From NCBI GenBank assembly GCA_018524725.1, contig JAEUWP010000139.1, positions 434,001 through 498,000 on the forward strand: a DNA stretch of 64,000 bases. Reading direction: 5' to 3'. The notes under the pieces were generated by a model, which was not told where the DNA came from, ran no database searches, and saw only the letters and a program-made list of their open reading frames with translations. The translations under genes and the position numbers were made by a program. Source of the DNA: Podaxis mareebaensis. Lineage: Eukaryota; Basidiomycota; Agaricomycetes; Agaricales; Agaricaceae. Below are positions 1 to 12,924 of the stretch, piece after piece; the stretch's first letter is position 1; every line of letters begins with the position of its first letter.

Positions 1-1009
1 AGTTGCCTGATTGCAATAGCATGAGTGCTCATCACCAACGTTAGCGAAGAGAAGACATGACGTACAGGCTCTTGATGAGTTCCTTCACGGAGGCATGCCC
101 GTCAATGTCATTCTTGTTACCCAACTGCAAGGAGCAACGGGATCTGAGCTTAAAGCTTCGTTTCAACAAGGTAACAAGACGCACCACGAGCAGAGGTACA
201 CCTGAAAGTGTAGGTTGGGACAACAACTGATGTAGTTCAAAGCGCGCAGTGTTGAATTTTTCCGACTGGAACGGCAACCGAGGTAGGCAAGAAGGGAAGT
301 GATGAGGTTCTGGTTAGGGGTCAAAGGTAGACCACATACATCAACCGAGTCTACGACGAATCTGTCAACAATCGAGTTGTCAGTTATATTTGCGGACGCT
401 ATCAAGGATAGGGGACGTACACTATTGCATCTACACCATTGCAGTATCGCTCCCACATTGATCGGAATTTAGGCTGGCCTAGGGTGGGAGAGAGAGGAAG
501 AGGGTTGGGGTCAATAAGTGTATGTCCGCAGTAGATGACAACCGCAGCGAGGTATTCAAGAAGAAAGGCAGAGACAAAGACGGAGGACAAGGGTGAAGGA
601 GGGGGGGCATACCAGCTACATCCCAGATCTTCATCGTCACATTCCCCTTTCTCACTTTCCGAAAGTTGAACGCTACGGTCGGGACAACATCTTCGCTCCA
701 CTGCACCATCCCTACGCATTACAATTCCGGCAGGTGAGCTCGAGAGTGGGGGATGCGCACCTGGCCAGAGGTGATGACATTTACAAACGACGTCTTTCCC
801 GATGCCTAAACACGATTACAACAGTGTAAGTTGTGGAGAAGAATGGGGATGAAGAACGGAGATGGGTTCCTACTTGAAGGCCGACGACGGCAATTTCTGC
901 CGATTTCGAAAAGAAGAGGCTGGACAGGACTGAGTTCGGGGTTGTAAACGCTCTAAGGAGAAACGTACCCAGTGAGCCAGTGGAATATGGAGGTAAAGAA
1001 ACCAGGCAT
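1..1009 (-). CDS. ARL8: ARL8-type Arf-like small GTPase, 3' end outside window
   Basis: This is a lysosome/vacuole-associated Arf-like GTPase. The spliced protein starts [19 protein letters not shown], the ARL8 amphipathic N-terminus. It then shows the P-loop GLQASGKTSF, switch [14 protein letters not shown], switch [18 protein letters not shown] and the guanine-specificity motif GNKNDIDG. Exons are 969-1009, 874-919, 761-805, 613-700, 421-478, 340-361, 185-265, 66-124 and a start at 1-6; every phase closes, giving 146 codons before the last exon. The C-terminal part lies left of the window. An alternative upstream start would need an unspliced read-through of intron 1 and does not match the family. 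The start codon is 215 bp from PET127, so the two genes probably share a bidirectional promoter. ARL8 links vesicles to kinesin and tethering factors in other eukaryotes; that role is inferred here from the family. Confidence 0.93.
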
Positions 1010-1224
1010 AATGTGGAGGAAGGTGGAAGAAGGTGATGCAATGCTCCTGGCCCAAGTATGCTGTCCATTTTGGGAAAGAAGGCGGGGTCGGACGCGTTAC
1101 ATCACTCCCCTCCCAACTTCTCCCTCAAAATTTCTTCCCGCTCATTTGCTTCCACATATCTGGGGAGTCGCTGGCGTTCTCTCGCGTTTGGATCTGGCAT
1201 TGTCAATCTAATTCAGGCCTACGC

Positions 1225-3977
1225 ATGACTATCTACACCCCCGCCGCCTTGGCAAGCGCGTACAGGACACTACATCTCGCCACGACACCCGCATACCGAC
1301 GTTTCTCACATGCAGGTCGTGCTCTTCTCGCGCAACATCGCCATCCCCCCAAAACGCGACCACAGCCATACCTCCAACAACGATGGTTCCAATCCGAGCA
1401 GGCTGGTTCCAGTGCCAGTGCTTCAAAGGTGACCAACGCCGACTTGGATGCGGAAGCTCCATCCAAAACGGATGAGATTCTCTTGGAAGACCCAGACGAA
1501 GATCATCTGGCATTACAAGATAACGCACTGCAAACAGTCGTTGCTGGTCTCACTGGCAAGGACGTGGGGCCGAAGAAGAAAGCCAAGAAGGTGAAAGTGA
1601 AAGCGAAGAAAAAGAACGGGGAGGACGAGACGAAGGAAGGAGACAAGGTAGATAATGCGGTGGGAGGGCTCTTAGACTTGATAATGTCAAACTCTGAGAA
1701 CCCGCATTCTCTGAAGGCGAGGAATAGTGATTGGGAGACCGGATGGGGGCGAGATAGTGCGTATAAGATTTATTCGTTGACTGTTGCGATGACTGATTAT
1801 TTCTCTATCATGAAGTGCTTCAACCTAGCTCCTTAACATCCAATCTCGGTGCTACCGCCCCAAAATCCGAGAAGAGGCCAAAGTCGGATTTAGATGCAGA
1901 CAAGAATTTACAAGATGCCCTACCCCCAATCCCTTTCGAGAAGAGACCCTCGTGGTTGTTGTTTACTCGCCGTATTGACGGCGTGATAGAACCTGACAAG
2001 TTGCCTCAAGCACTAGAAGGTACGGCAAAAAATTCCATTATAGAAGTGTTTGTTATTAATGTCCTGCGCCACAGATATTTCTCCACCCTCACCCCAGCTC
2101 CCCATTGCACAACTCAAACACAACCTCGATCGTGTTCTGTTCAAGTAAGCATCAGCTAAAACAACTACTGCTCTAGTCTCGAACTCTTCCTCTATTCAGC
2201 CCCGGAGTTCACTGGGTCCAGGACCCACGTTCGCGCGTATACAATTTTGACCCCTACCTCCAAGAAATCCCAGCCGTAACCGACTTTGCCTTTGAACGCG
2301 TCAACCGCTTCCTCTCCCCCTCGCAAGACACCGACCTTCAAACCCTCGCCCAACAAGAAGACAAACGCTTTTCAGGATCGACGTCATCCCTTTCCGGAAT
2401 CTTGTGCCACATATACTTCCTACTTTCGTCGGATAGGCTTTTGGATACCATACCATTGAGTCGAAATTTCCACAATGAGGCTCGGAGGTTTACAGCCGGG
2501 CAGAGGATGCCCAGCTCGGTCGTGTTTAATTATAAGGATGGACGGTATACGATTAATGCGAGTGCGGAGAAGAGTGGGGATGCGGAAAAGAATATTTTGA
2601 CATGGATGGTGAGTGCATTCTTCACTGATACTGTGTGATTTATGCGGGTGTTGAGAGAGGTTTGATTTAGGGAACTATGCTGGAAAAGTTTCTTACGGTG
2701 CCAAAGGAGGAGTTTAGCATGTATAGGCGGTCGAATGCGGATGCGGTACTTCCGGAGAAGAAGCCGATGCGTGAAGCGTTCCGGTTCGCCAAGGTACGTG
2801 CGTGTACTTTCTTGAGGTAGTGCGCTTCAGCTGATAGTTTTCTGCAGTCGGAGAACTTTGTCATGCGTTCACAACTGGATTGTTATGACCCCCGTCTCCC
2901 AGGCACCGGTGTGTTTGACATCAAGACGCGCGCATGTATGCCCATTCGTCTGGACCTCTTCAACTTTGAAGAGAATTCGGGGTACCTTATTAGGAAGCAG
3001 CATGGCAAGTTTGAGAGCTTTGAGAGGGAGTACTATGACCTTATACGCTCTGCGTTCCTCAAATATCAGTGAGTCCTGTTATTGATTCAGCGTTATTGCG
3101 GTGTGCCTTAATGTGCTTGTAGATTCCAAGCCCGCATCGGGAACATGGATGGAGTAATCGTGGCATATCACAACACGAAACAAATGTTTGGATTCCAATA
3201 CATCCCCTTGGAGGAGATGGACCAGCGGCTGTTCGGGTATGGCGCGGGCCTCGGAGACCGGGTGTTTAAAGCGTGTCTGGGCATCCTCGAGAATGTGGCT
3301 GAAGAGGTCGTGGGCTGTTTCCCGAATCAGGTAAAGTGCATCTGATTGCAATGTTCCTGATTGATTGCTGAAATAAGTTAATTGGGGTGTAGTCGGTACG
3401 AGCGATATTCGAGACCCTGGAGGGTTCCAGTGTGATGAAGGTCTGGGTAGAACCGCTAGAGTGGGATGGAGAAAAGGAGGAAGAAAAGAGGCCGATAAAG
3501 CAGTTGCAAGTGCGCACGTGGAGTTATTTGGATTCGACGCTCGCGAAGCCATGGGAGGCGTTCCGTGATAAGGAATCCAACTGTAAGTGTGGTAATTTAA
3601 TTCAGACTCGAGGTTTCGAGGAAGCGGAACTGACAAGTGCGGTCTCCGCGGCAGATTCTGTGCGGTGGTCGATAGCCCATCTGAACGCGAGCAGAGAGGT
3701 TATAAGGAAGCAATTGCTCGGGGCAAGACAGCGGCAGTTCCGGGCCTGGGTTGTTCCGACTGGAGTGGATCCGGATGATCTGCAGGAATGGTATGAAAGT
3801 CTGAACTTTGGTGGCGGGGAAGAGAGCACTGGGGTATTCAACCCTAATAAGTTTACTGTAAAAGCAGGGCCGGGGCTTGCGCGGCTGCGTGAGCTAGCGC
3901 GAGAAGGACGCAGGGAGACTGAGCGGTTGCGCGAGCTCGAGGAAGGAAAGCCTCGGCACGTCCTTAGTTATATTTGA
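1225..3977 (+). CDS. PET127: PET127-like mitochondrial RNA-processing protein
   Basis: The product resembles Pet127, the fungal mitochondrial inner-membrane factor involved in 5' processing and turnover of mitochondrial mRNAs. Eight exons close in phase: 1225-1756, 1816-2019, 2075-2144, 2200-2608, 2671-2793, 2848-3068, 3123-3330 and 3393-3977, giving about 783 residues. The N-terminus is rich in Arg, Ser and Ala with no acids for about 70 residues, as expected of a mitochondrial presequence. A Lys-rich linker follows (genomic 1570-1625). The conserved core starts near GVHWVQDPRSRVYNFDPYLQ and includes RNFHNEARRF, SENFVMRSQLDCYDPRLP, FDIKTRACMPIRLD and GNMDGVIVAYHNTKQMFGF. A GTAAGT-like site at about 3583 was rejected as a donor because the downstream frame is plainly coding. 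The start was chosen as the ATG that opens the presequence; an in-frame open stretch extends upstream to 1033 but reads as non-coding. Confidence 0.9.
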
Positions 3978-4291
3978 TAGATTATTAAGTTACTATATAA
4001 ATCAAAGGCTTGGCTCTGGGCACCATGCGGATCGACCAAGCTCCTCTGCAGCGGATGTAAGAGCGGGCCAAACGCTTGGCGCGGGCTTGTGTACGAGGTG
4101 AAAGAATGAATGAAGTGGAGGACACTTTGGTAGCTGCTCGTCGTAGGGAACAGCGAGGAAAACTGGGATGAGTGTACGTACAGCGATGCCAAGCCCAGCG
4201 GAAGACTGATGGAGTGCGTTGGCAGAGCCTTAACAATCACAGACTGGCGTTGGAGTCCTGCGGTTGTCCTCTTTCCCCCCCCCACACATTC

Positions 4292-6969
4292 ATGGCTGTC
4301 CACGACCAAGTCCCTGTAAATGCACAATCGCAAACACAATCAAAGAAGCGCGGCTGGTCGGCCTACATCCCCCGCCCAGGCAGCAGCCACGGCTCGAGCA
4401 GCAGGCCGGGCAGTTCCTCTGGTGTCAAACCCGGCTCTGGTCCCAGTCCCAGCGGGTCATCTGCTCCCCCCGTCATCCCCCGCTCCAACAGCTTCGTCGG
4501 CAGCTTCGGCAAGCGCCCAGGCAGTAGTAATGGTTACAAAATCAAAGAGATTATCGTGCCCTCCCTCGCAACACCCCAGGAGGGCAAGGAGCTCGACATC
4601 TCTCAGCCACCACCGCCGTCCACCTTTGTCTACGTCCCCCAGCCCACCCGTCCACAGAGTCAGCCAAATAGCCCTGCCCTTGGTGGTCCGGTCCGTCTAC
4701 CCCAGCGGTCTTCGACGATAGGAGCCGGAGATCCCGTGTCGCCACCGTCTTCGCGGCCCAGCTCTCGGCCTACTACACCCAAGCGGTGGTCCTCGTCGCT
4801 CTTGCTGACGTCATCGTTCTCTCCAAAGCCCGCCATGCAGGAATTGAATCAGGAAGCGGACAAACTGGTTCTCAACGCCATCGAACGCACTTCCTCAAAG
4901 CACTCTCCAGAACACAACCTCAAACAACAAGAATCTCGCATGTCCTCTTCCAGTTCCTTTGGCAAATCTTATCTTTCCTCCATGATCGGTGGTCTCTCCC
5001 TATCTCTTTCGCGCACCAACACCCGCGATAGCGTCAACGGCAATGCTGCACACGAGGAAGAGGAGAGGGAGAAGGAGAGGGAAAAGGAAAAAGAAAAAGA
5101 AAAGGAGAAAGATCGCGGAAGGTCCTTGTTCAAGTCTTCCAAGCTCTCCAAGTCATCCTCCCAAGCACCCGCAGACACAGATACACCGGCCAATTCTCGA
5201 AGCCGCTCCCGCGCACGTTCCCAGTCTCCATTCTTCTTCCGCCGCTATCGACAGCGTGACCGAGAGACATCCCCCACCCCTCAACCACTCCCCCTCGGTC
5301 AATCTGAGACGGACCTCTCCGACACTTCCTCCTCTATTCACCCCCGTAATGCTTTCACTGACGATCAGGACTCGGGTGATGAGACCGTAGGCGAGACGGA
5401 TTACTCCGACGAAGACGAGGACGGTGCCAGCGATTTCCTTGACCCCGTCACCGAACGCAATACCGAGCAAAATGCGATTGTCACCCCCGTTGTGCCACCT
5501 GATACCGTCAATGGCGTTGACGAGGCAGAGCCTGATCCCCTTGGTGAAGGTGTCAACGTTGTCGTTCCCCCCGAACCATACTTCCCTAGCTCCCTCAATG
5601 CTTTGGGCGGCTCAAATCCTCGGAATAAACGCAACCCTCGCCGTCGCAAGTCTGTCAAACATCACGACCCCCTCCCATTCCACACCTCTCGTCCTGTTTT
5701 CCAACGAGATCGGTGTACAATTACCGTTACCCAGGGTGACCCCCCGGCTAAGCTGGGTGATAGGAGGAAGAGAAAGTATGTCGTCGCGAGTGATTTAAGC
5801 GAGGAAAGTCGATATGCGGTTGAGTGGGGGATCGGAACGGTGTTGCGGGACGGTGACGAGATGTTGGTTGTTACTGTCGTCGAGAACGAGAGTAAAGGTG
5901 GGTACTTTACTGTATATTTCTGAATCTATTACTCACAAGTCCTCCAGTCGACCCTGAGATCCCCAACTCAACAGACCGTACGCAGAAGTTGAGGAGCCAG
6001 CAAGAGGTAATCGGCTCTTGGCACTTCTCAGGGGACAATTACTGATACACACCTAACAGCGTCAAGGCCTGGCATACATCCTCGTCCGCCAAGTAACCAG
6101 CCTCCTCCAACGCACACGACTCAACGTAACCGTCGCATGCCAAGCCTGGCACGCGAAAAACGCTCGACATATGCTTCTTGGTCCGTCTTCTTCCCGTTCC
6201 GCCTATAAATTGGGCGTCTAACCGGAAAGGCAAACAGATATCGTAGATTACACCGGGCCTACAATGCTCATTGTCGGCTCTCGCGGTCTAGGGCAGTTGA
6301 ACGGGTAAGTGAACAAGGTTGGTTAATAGGGGATAGTGCGTGGTACTTATATCTTGCTCTTTAGCATTCTACTCGGATCGACATCCCATTATCTCATCCA
6401 AGTACGTTGTCTCCCTACATTCATTGCACACGCCATGACGCAACCAAAACCCATATTCTCGCCTTCTATCCCCACCACAACACACTCACGCTTATGTTTA
6501 TTATCTCCACTCAATTCATTCCGTCTATTTTTATACTTATCTAAACACTGACCTTCTTTCCTTCTTGTTCTCTCCCTTATCTTAATAGAAATGCTCCGTC
6601 CCGGTTATGGTCGCCCGTCGGAGGCTCAAACGTCCACCCAAGAGATCTGCGCACCTTTCCACGCACAGACAACACGTCAAACTCTCCGAAGCGGGTATTG
6701 ATCGTGTTGCTGCCAAGGTCGATCAGGACGTCAAGGTCATGCGGGATGAGATTCAGAAGGAGGATAGTAGGAGGGATGGCGGCCCTGGCAGCAGGGATGA
6801 TCGGCGCGGGTTGGTTGGGGGCGGTTCTCCCGAAACGTTGTTGGAGCAGGAAGATGAGGAAGAAGGCGAGGAAGGGGATGTTGAGGGTGAGAATGAAGGT
6901 GAGAATGAGAACGAGGGAGAGCGTGGAGTGGTCAAGGAGGAGGCGAAGGAGGTCAAGGTGGCTGGATGA
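4292..6969 (+). CDS. Universal stress protein (UspA) domain protein with long disordered N-terminus
   Basis: Six exons (4292-5897, 5948-6006, 6060-6180, 6238-6304, 6365-6401, 6589-6969) close in phase to about 756 residues. The first 480 residues are low-complexity: Ser/Pro/Gly-rich, a Lys-Glu run encoded by a polypurine tract, an Arg/Ser segment and an acidic segment. The USP fold begins near KYVVASDLSEESRYAVEWGI (about residue 500). It ends with the nucleotide-binding signature GSRGLGQLNG...GSTSHYLIQ...SVPVMVAR, which fits the G-2x-G-9x-G(S/T) pattern of ATP-binding USPs. After the domain comes a tail rich in Glu and Gly. Fungal proteins with this layout exist but their roles are poorly known; a stress or signalling role is only inferred. 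The 3' end converges on the oligopeptidase gene. The start is an ATG 28 nt after a C-run; no other in-frame ATG precedes the low-complexity region. Confidence 0.85.
5056..5113 (+). repeat. Polypurine simple repeat inside USP-protein exon 1
   Basis: This is a run of GAG, GAA, AAA and AAG codons encoding alternating Lys/Arg and Glu. It is almost pure purine on the coding strand and is in frame, so it adds a charged helix or disordered segment. It is prone to length change by slippage. Confidence 0.8.
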
Positions 6970-7389
6970 CTAGATTCCTCCCCTCTGTTGTCTTATATAT
7001 TCCTTTACTTTCACTTTCCTTTTCCGCTCGATATTTATGTCCACCCCATTCCATCCCAGTGTTTTTTTTGTTCTGGTTTAACATATGACGCATATATGTT
7101 CCTTTTCATTGTGTTACTACAACCTCCCACGCTCCGTAATTCCGTAAAACCCTCCAGAATTCTACTTTGCCTCCTGTTCCATGGTCTTCGGTATATGACA
7201 TGAGTCCCACACTCTGTCACCTTCTAATTATCACATAGACAAGGTCTTGAATCAATTATCCATAAACCCAGAATAACCGTGTGCTTGGCAAGAGCTGATC
7301 ACCTTGGTTTTTGTTAAGGTACAAATTATCGCAGAACTAAGAAACACGTCATTCCAACTAATATAGCCCCTTGATCGAAAGCATTAACT
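6970..7389. other. Convergent intergenic spacer
   Basis: This spacer lies between two converging genes and is AT- and pyrimidine-rich. It should hold both 3' UTRs and polyadenylation sites. No gene is visible on either strand. Confidence 0.6.
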
Positions 7390-10328
7390 TCAAAGGTTGG
7401 AGGAAGGGACATCGCCAAAGAGCTCCTTAAGGAATGCATCGCTGTTGGGCGGGCGACCGAGGAATCCCTGCGCAGAGTCAATATGGCACGAGTCTCTAAG
7501 AATCAAGGAGGCAGGCATACCTTCAGCGAGTCGAGTTCTTCGCGACTGCCACCGGGGAGGAGAATCTCCTTGCGGTAGAGGTTTCCACGCCCGGGATCAA
7601 GAGGGTCAGCTTTGAAGACAGTGGCTGGGCATTCACGTTAGCACAGAATAGTTGATATCATCAGAAAACTGGCGTACCATACATATCCGCAGCAAAGACC
7701 AAAGAATATGTGTAGCCATAATAACCAGCATCGTATCCACCGGTGATATGCCCAAAGGTACCCTGTCCGGGAGCAGCGACCTTGTACTTGACGAGGGAGA
7801 TCTTCTCTCTCAAGTCATTCCAAAGTTGGGTATAATCGGCGCTCTCTGCAAAGCCAAATCAGCCACACCGCCACCACCAAATAGACTCTAGCAACTTACC
7901 CTTGTCGGTATGCACTTTATAATCAAACTTGGCAAAGAACAGTTGCCTTAAGTAAAACAACCCAACATTCACATATCGGCTCTTCACAATTTTCTCAATT
8001 AGCTCCTTTCCAAGTGGTTCTTTCCTCTCATAGTGACTCGACATCTTCTCCAACACTTTTGGCTCCCAACACCAGTTCTCTAACATTTGTGAGGGTGCCT
8101 CGACGAAATCGCGCGCTACGGATGTTCCGTGGAAACGCGCGAACTTCGTGCGGGAGAGGAGTCCGTGGAAGACGTGCCCCATTTCGTGGAAGAAGGTGAC
8201 GACGTCGTCATGCCGCATGAGTGCTGGTTTTTCAGGTGTTGGTTTCGCAAGGTTGGCGACCATTGCAGTTGTTGGATAGCTGCGCTTCCCGGAAGCGGTC
8301 TCGTAGCCTGGGAGGATAGGCCAGACTGCTGCATGGGAATACTTGGAGGCTGAAAGAAGAGCAGGACGTAAGTAGTAAGTACGAGAAGACGAAACGACAA
8401 ATACGAACCGCGAGGGAAGAGGTCAAGGTAGCAGTATCCTACAAAGCCGGATTCGTCCTTGGCGTCTTTCTCCCAAACGGCGAACTTTTGAACCTCTGGC
8501 GATCATGTCAGTTCTCAATTACGTTACGAAATACGTCCACATACCGGGATGCCAAGTAGAAGTCTCAATTTCGATGAATTTGACACCAAGGAGGTCCTGG
8601 TAGATTTGCAAGATTGTAGGCACGACAACAGAGACAGGGAAGTACTCTTTGACGAGCATGTCATCAAGGTCGAGGGTCTCCTCGATATACTTTCTGTCAT
8701 AGTAGCGGTAGTCCCAGATGTAGAATTCGCCGTCAAATGGAAGGCCTTTCTCTTCGTGCTCTTTTTTCTTCATGGCAAGGAGGGTCTCACGCTCCTTGAT
8801 ACCGACAGGACGGAGTTTGGCCTCAAGATCATCCAAAAACTACCGGGGCGTGAGTTTCGGGAGATGGAAGAATTGGGAGGTAACCTACGTCCTTGATGCC
8901 TTTGCCAGACTTGATCATCTTGACTTCAGTGATATAGTCCGCCCTATTTCCGAAGGGTGAGCAATCTGTGCTCTGCTATTCCGGGAGTGGGCTCACCAGG
9001 TATCATATCCGAGAATTTTGGAAATCTGACGACGAAGTGCAAGAGCTTTCTCGAGCAAAGGTACATTGTTGGTCAGTCGTGATTCATGGCCTTCAAGGGC
9101 ACGTTGACGAGTCACTGGGTTCTCGGCAAATTTGAACTGTTTCATGTTGATCAGCATCAAGACTTTTCACCGATGATGAGAATCGTACGATAGGGAAGAT
9201 GTCAGGGGTCTTGAAGGTGACATCATAGACTTCCTTGTCTCCCTCGGTACGCTTGGTGTAACCAGAGATAACATCCTTGGGAACACCTTTGAGTTCTTCA
9301 AGTGTGAAGGTGATGACTCCCTACAAATCGAATGAGCACAGAGGAGAACATGAAGATATTACGACGAATTACGTTTTCTTCGTTAAAGTTTTTCTGTGGT
9401 CAAATTGTCAGCTCCAAATCATCAGCACCGAGACAGCATACATACACTGAAATCAAGGCAAGTCTTGGACAATTCCTTCTTCAATTCCATCAACTTTTCG
9501 CGCTCCTGATCATTTAATGCAAGACCGGCACGGGTACCATCAAGAATCTACCACCAACCAAATCAGCTCTCCTTCATGCGTATATACTGTCCAGGCCAAC
9601 TCACCATCTTCTCAACAAGCCTCTTTCCCTCAGCGCTCAGTTTCTCCCACTCCCCGCTCTCCTTCAAATTCTTCTGCGCGGCAACTTTGGCCTTGTAGAC
9701 ATCAAGTCTCATCGACGACTCGACGCCGTAATTGCGTACAAGTGCCTCAGCCTCATTCGAGGCATCGCGCAGCTCTTGTGAAGGAGAGACGTTCTGATAG
9801 AACGCAAGGGGCTCAGTGACTGCATCAAGCTTGGTCTCCGCGTATGCGAGTGCACGCTACAAGCGAGATGATGCCGATGAGCAAGTGCGGAGATTACATC
9901 AGGGGTTGTATACTTACAAAGACCTAAACTCGGTATGAAAACTCGGGTGATTGGAAAGGACACGACGTGCTTACAGAATCAAAATTGCAGTCCTTAGGGT
10001 CGAGAGCAGCGACCTTGTCCTGGAGGGCGCGATCTTCGTCTATGGCCTGCTTAGTGAGACGAGAAATGTCTTCTGCAGAATGATTCCATTCGAGAGGTTG
10101 TTGTGGAGGTACGAGAGCCATGTCTGAAGGAGTCGACGAGAGTGCGTGTGAGAAGATTGAGGCAAGTGTTGTAGCAGAAGAGCGGATGGTTCTGCGAGAG
10201 ATGTGTTGGTAGGCAGGGGGAGTAAAGATGGACTTGGGGGCTCTGGTGATATGCCCAACGTGACCACCTATTGATCTGAGCTGGATTGCGCGTCCTCCTC
10301 GCAGAGACCGAACTACTCGCAGCGCCAT
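7390..10328 (-). CDS. M3-family zinc oligopeptidase (saccharolysin / thimet oligopeptidase type)
   Basis: This is a cytosolic or mitochondrial metallopeptidase that trims short peptides. The zinc motif HEMGH lies at 8174-8188, followed by VFHGLLSRTKFARFHGTSVA and, downstream, DFVEAPSQMLENW with the third ligand Glu. The C-terminal part reads GHITGGYDAGYYGYTYSLVF, the substrate-binding Gly/Tyr loop of the M3 family. The gene has about 14 exons, including a 21-nt exon (KNFNEEN, around 9375-9395) and a possible 6-nt exon (9918-9923, Val-Phe). Skipping the 6-nt exon also keeps frame. Two starts are plausible. The ATG at 10328 adds about 69 residues rich in Arg, Ser and Ala that look like a mitochondrial presequence. 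The ATG at 10121 (MALVPPQQ) gives the usual cytosolic form. The stop is TGA at 7390-7392. The upstream neighbour PDC lies in the same direction, 178 bp away. Confidence 0.92.
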
Positions 10329-10505
10329 CCTCGTCGTCCTGTGCCAACTCACGCCGCCCTGTTTGGCGCGCAAACACCCGACGCCGACTCCCTTATCTTA
10401 TCTCCCGCCGTCCGCGCCCTGCACCATTAGATGTTGTCCTTTGCCAGGTAAACTCACGTCCATGTGCTGACATACAATTCACGATAGTACAAATACAACT
10501 AGTAA

Positions 10506-12924
10506 TTACACCTTTCCTGAGTACGAGTTACCCTTGCCCGTCATCTCTGTTTGCCGTTCGAGATCAAGAGGAGCATCCAGAGCTGGCATTATCACCTCCA
10601 CCAGTTGGATCTTGTCCGCAGCCGCAAACTCGCGCTGGCCCAAGAGCCCGTCCAGCTCTGCACGAGTGCTCACGGTATATGAACCGTACGGATGTCCGAG
10701 ATTGGCTCCAAATGTGTCCAGAATGCTTGTCCACTTCCAGTTGTCGATATCATTGTATTTTCTGCAAGTAGTCTATCAGTGACGTAGGACATACAAGAAT
10801 TTGGTACGGACCTGCGCCTCCCGTGGATGTACTTCTCGATTGTATATCCACTGTTGTTGATGAGAAAAATGATCGGCTTCAAGCCATGGCGAATCATAGG
10901 CGAGAGTTCTTGCACAGTCAACTGCCTAGTTCCAAACTAAGTGAGAGCTGGAAAACAAGAGGTGAACCGCTCACAAGCTTCCGTCGCCAACAAACAGGAT
11001 AACGCGATCCTTGCCAACCTCTCGTGCTGCAAAAGCTGCACCAAGGGCACTACCGACTGACCAACCAATACTTCCCCAGAGTATCTGGTTAATCAGCTTG
11101 GCGCCATCAGGCAACGGAACGTCCAGAATGCCAAAATTTGAGGTCCCTAGATAGCCGGGTTAGCCAGAAACAACCATGCAAATTATGAGTTTTCAAATCC
11201 TACCAGTTTCCGTGACGATGACATCCTTAGGCTGCAAGAATTTCCCAATCCGTGGCCAGAAATACGCGTGCACAATCGTTTGGTCGTTGTCTTGCGTTGT
11301 AGGAACAAGGTCGGTGAATGGCGCGACTGGAATCTTGCTTGCGACAGGATAAAAGTGCTGCAGGCGCTCAGTCAGCTTGGGAATCAATTGTTTCATACCA
11401 ACGCCTTGGAAAAGCGCATATTGGACTCTGGTATGGTCCGAGTGGAGCTAGAAAAGAAGTTAGTCCTTCATTAGACCAAACTCACGTCTGTACTCGCCTC
11501 AATGTGACGCCGAGTAGGGACATTGTACGAAAAGTTGCCGGTATTGAAGTCTGATTGAAGCAATCCAATTGACAGAATCAACTTGGCAGACTCAACCCGC
11601 TCCTTGATCAGGGGCTGTGTAATGGTGCCAACGTAGATCTGAACCGAATGTCAGCACGATCCAGTCTTTGTTGGAAAATACTCACCCCTCCATAACGCTT
11701 GTAGTTTTCGTCAATTGCAGATTTGCCCATAGGAGCCGCATACACTGGGAACCCTGTCTTCCTGAGGAATTCATGGGTCTCATTTTGGACATCGAAACGG
11801 ATAACACAGGCATCGACGAGGACGACCATGTCGCCTTCGACCTCTTTTACACGCTCGTGGATTAAATCAAGCACGAACTCCTCTGTTTGAGGGTCGTTGA
11901 GAGATGGTTGGCGCGTCAAGGGTATTTTGAGACGTTCGCCTGAAATTTCTTGATACACCATATCTGTTGGGAGAGTCATGTAAACTGGACGTGCCTATTA
12001 AAACCTGATGAGACACCAGTATCTACACGGCGTGAGTGGAAAGATCGTACCCTGGTGATGCACTCGATAAGAGTTTGATCAATTTGTTGGGCAACCTCAT
12101 GCTTGTTCATGAGAGCCGCTTGCAAGATGGTAAATTGCTTGGATGCGATTGTGTATGCGTCATATCTAAAGGTTAGCGGATGTATCAATAATTGGCGTAA
12201 TACTTGTCGGAGACAGGATACAAACCTTCCATCACCAAGAGTATGATGCAAGATGGGGCGCTTCTTCTGTTGAGTAGTACTGGGTACGCCAACGAGATGG
12301 AGTACGGGAACCATTTCAGAAAAAGCTGGTGATGACGTCAGTAAGGTCCATGACGTGCCGGAAAGGACATACCTCCCGCGATACCATTCATTGCTGATAA
12401 TTCACCGACGCCAAACCTGTGCCTCATAATCAACACACAAGGCATCTACATGTGACAAGGACATACGTCGTCAAGACGACACCAAGTGCTTTCTGTTTCA
12501 CTCGAGCATATCCATCAGCAGCATACGCAGCATTTAGTTCATTGCTATTCCATATCAGAATACGCCAACTCAAGTGAGAGCAATAGTTACCAATTCCCAA
12601 CCCAATCGATCGCCGAGTGGTCTTCGATAAGATCCTGTTGAGAATGTGAAAATTTATAGTCAAAGGAGAACCATATATGGCTCACCAAGAAGCCCAAGTT
12701 GAAGTCGCCAGGCACACCGAACATTTTCTGCCTCGTGGTTAACTGGGAATGATATCGAGTATTGGAGGCGGACTCACAGTTACGCCAAGCTGAGCCAAAC
12801 GAGTAAGGATATAATCCCCCACTCTGATCTTCCCTGCCCCTTGACTAGTCTGCAAGCTGTCGAGCTCAAGCTTAAGGCGGTCAACTTCGCCTTGAAGAGC
12901 ATCCATGGCCTGCTTGTGGGGCAT
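10506..12924 (-). CDS. PDC: Pyruvate decarboxylase (thiamine diphosphate dependent)
   Basis: The enzyme converts pyruvate to acetaldehyde and CO2 in alcoholic fermentation and acts in the cytosol as a homotetramer. The N-terminus is a short coiled-coil-like helix ([10 protein letters not shown]) followed by [16 protein letters not shown] and [12 protein letters not shown]. The catalytic Glu lies in [16 protein letters not shown]. The ThDP signature runs from [20 protein letters not shown] to FLINN, as expected for GDG-x(24-27)-[22 protein letters not shown] holds the two adjacent active-site histidines of PDC. The gene is broken into many short exons; the start ATG at 12924 gives [17 protein letters not shown]. 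The stop TAA is at 10506-10508. Conserved motifs are intact, so an active enzyme is likely. A TATA-like element lies about 75 bp upstream of the ATG. Confidence 0.95.

Noticed and set aside
1033..1224. In-frame extension of PET127 upstream of 1225
   Set aside because: The frame is open, but the segment overlaps the 5' part of the divergent ARL8 gene and does not resemble a presequence. The ATG at 1225 opens a good one.
3583..3606. Possible 23-nt intron in PET127 (GTAAGT...CAG)
   Set aside because: It is too short for a fungal intron, and removing it breaks the clearly coding downstream frame.
4969..5193. Minus-strand open frame rich in Ser and Phe
   Set aside because: It is the antisense shadow of the Lys/Glu polypurine tract in the USP-protein exon.
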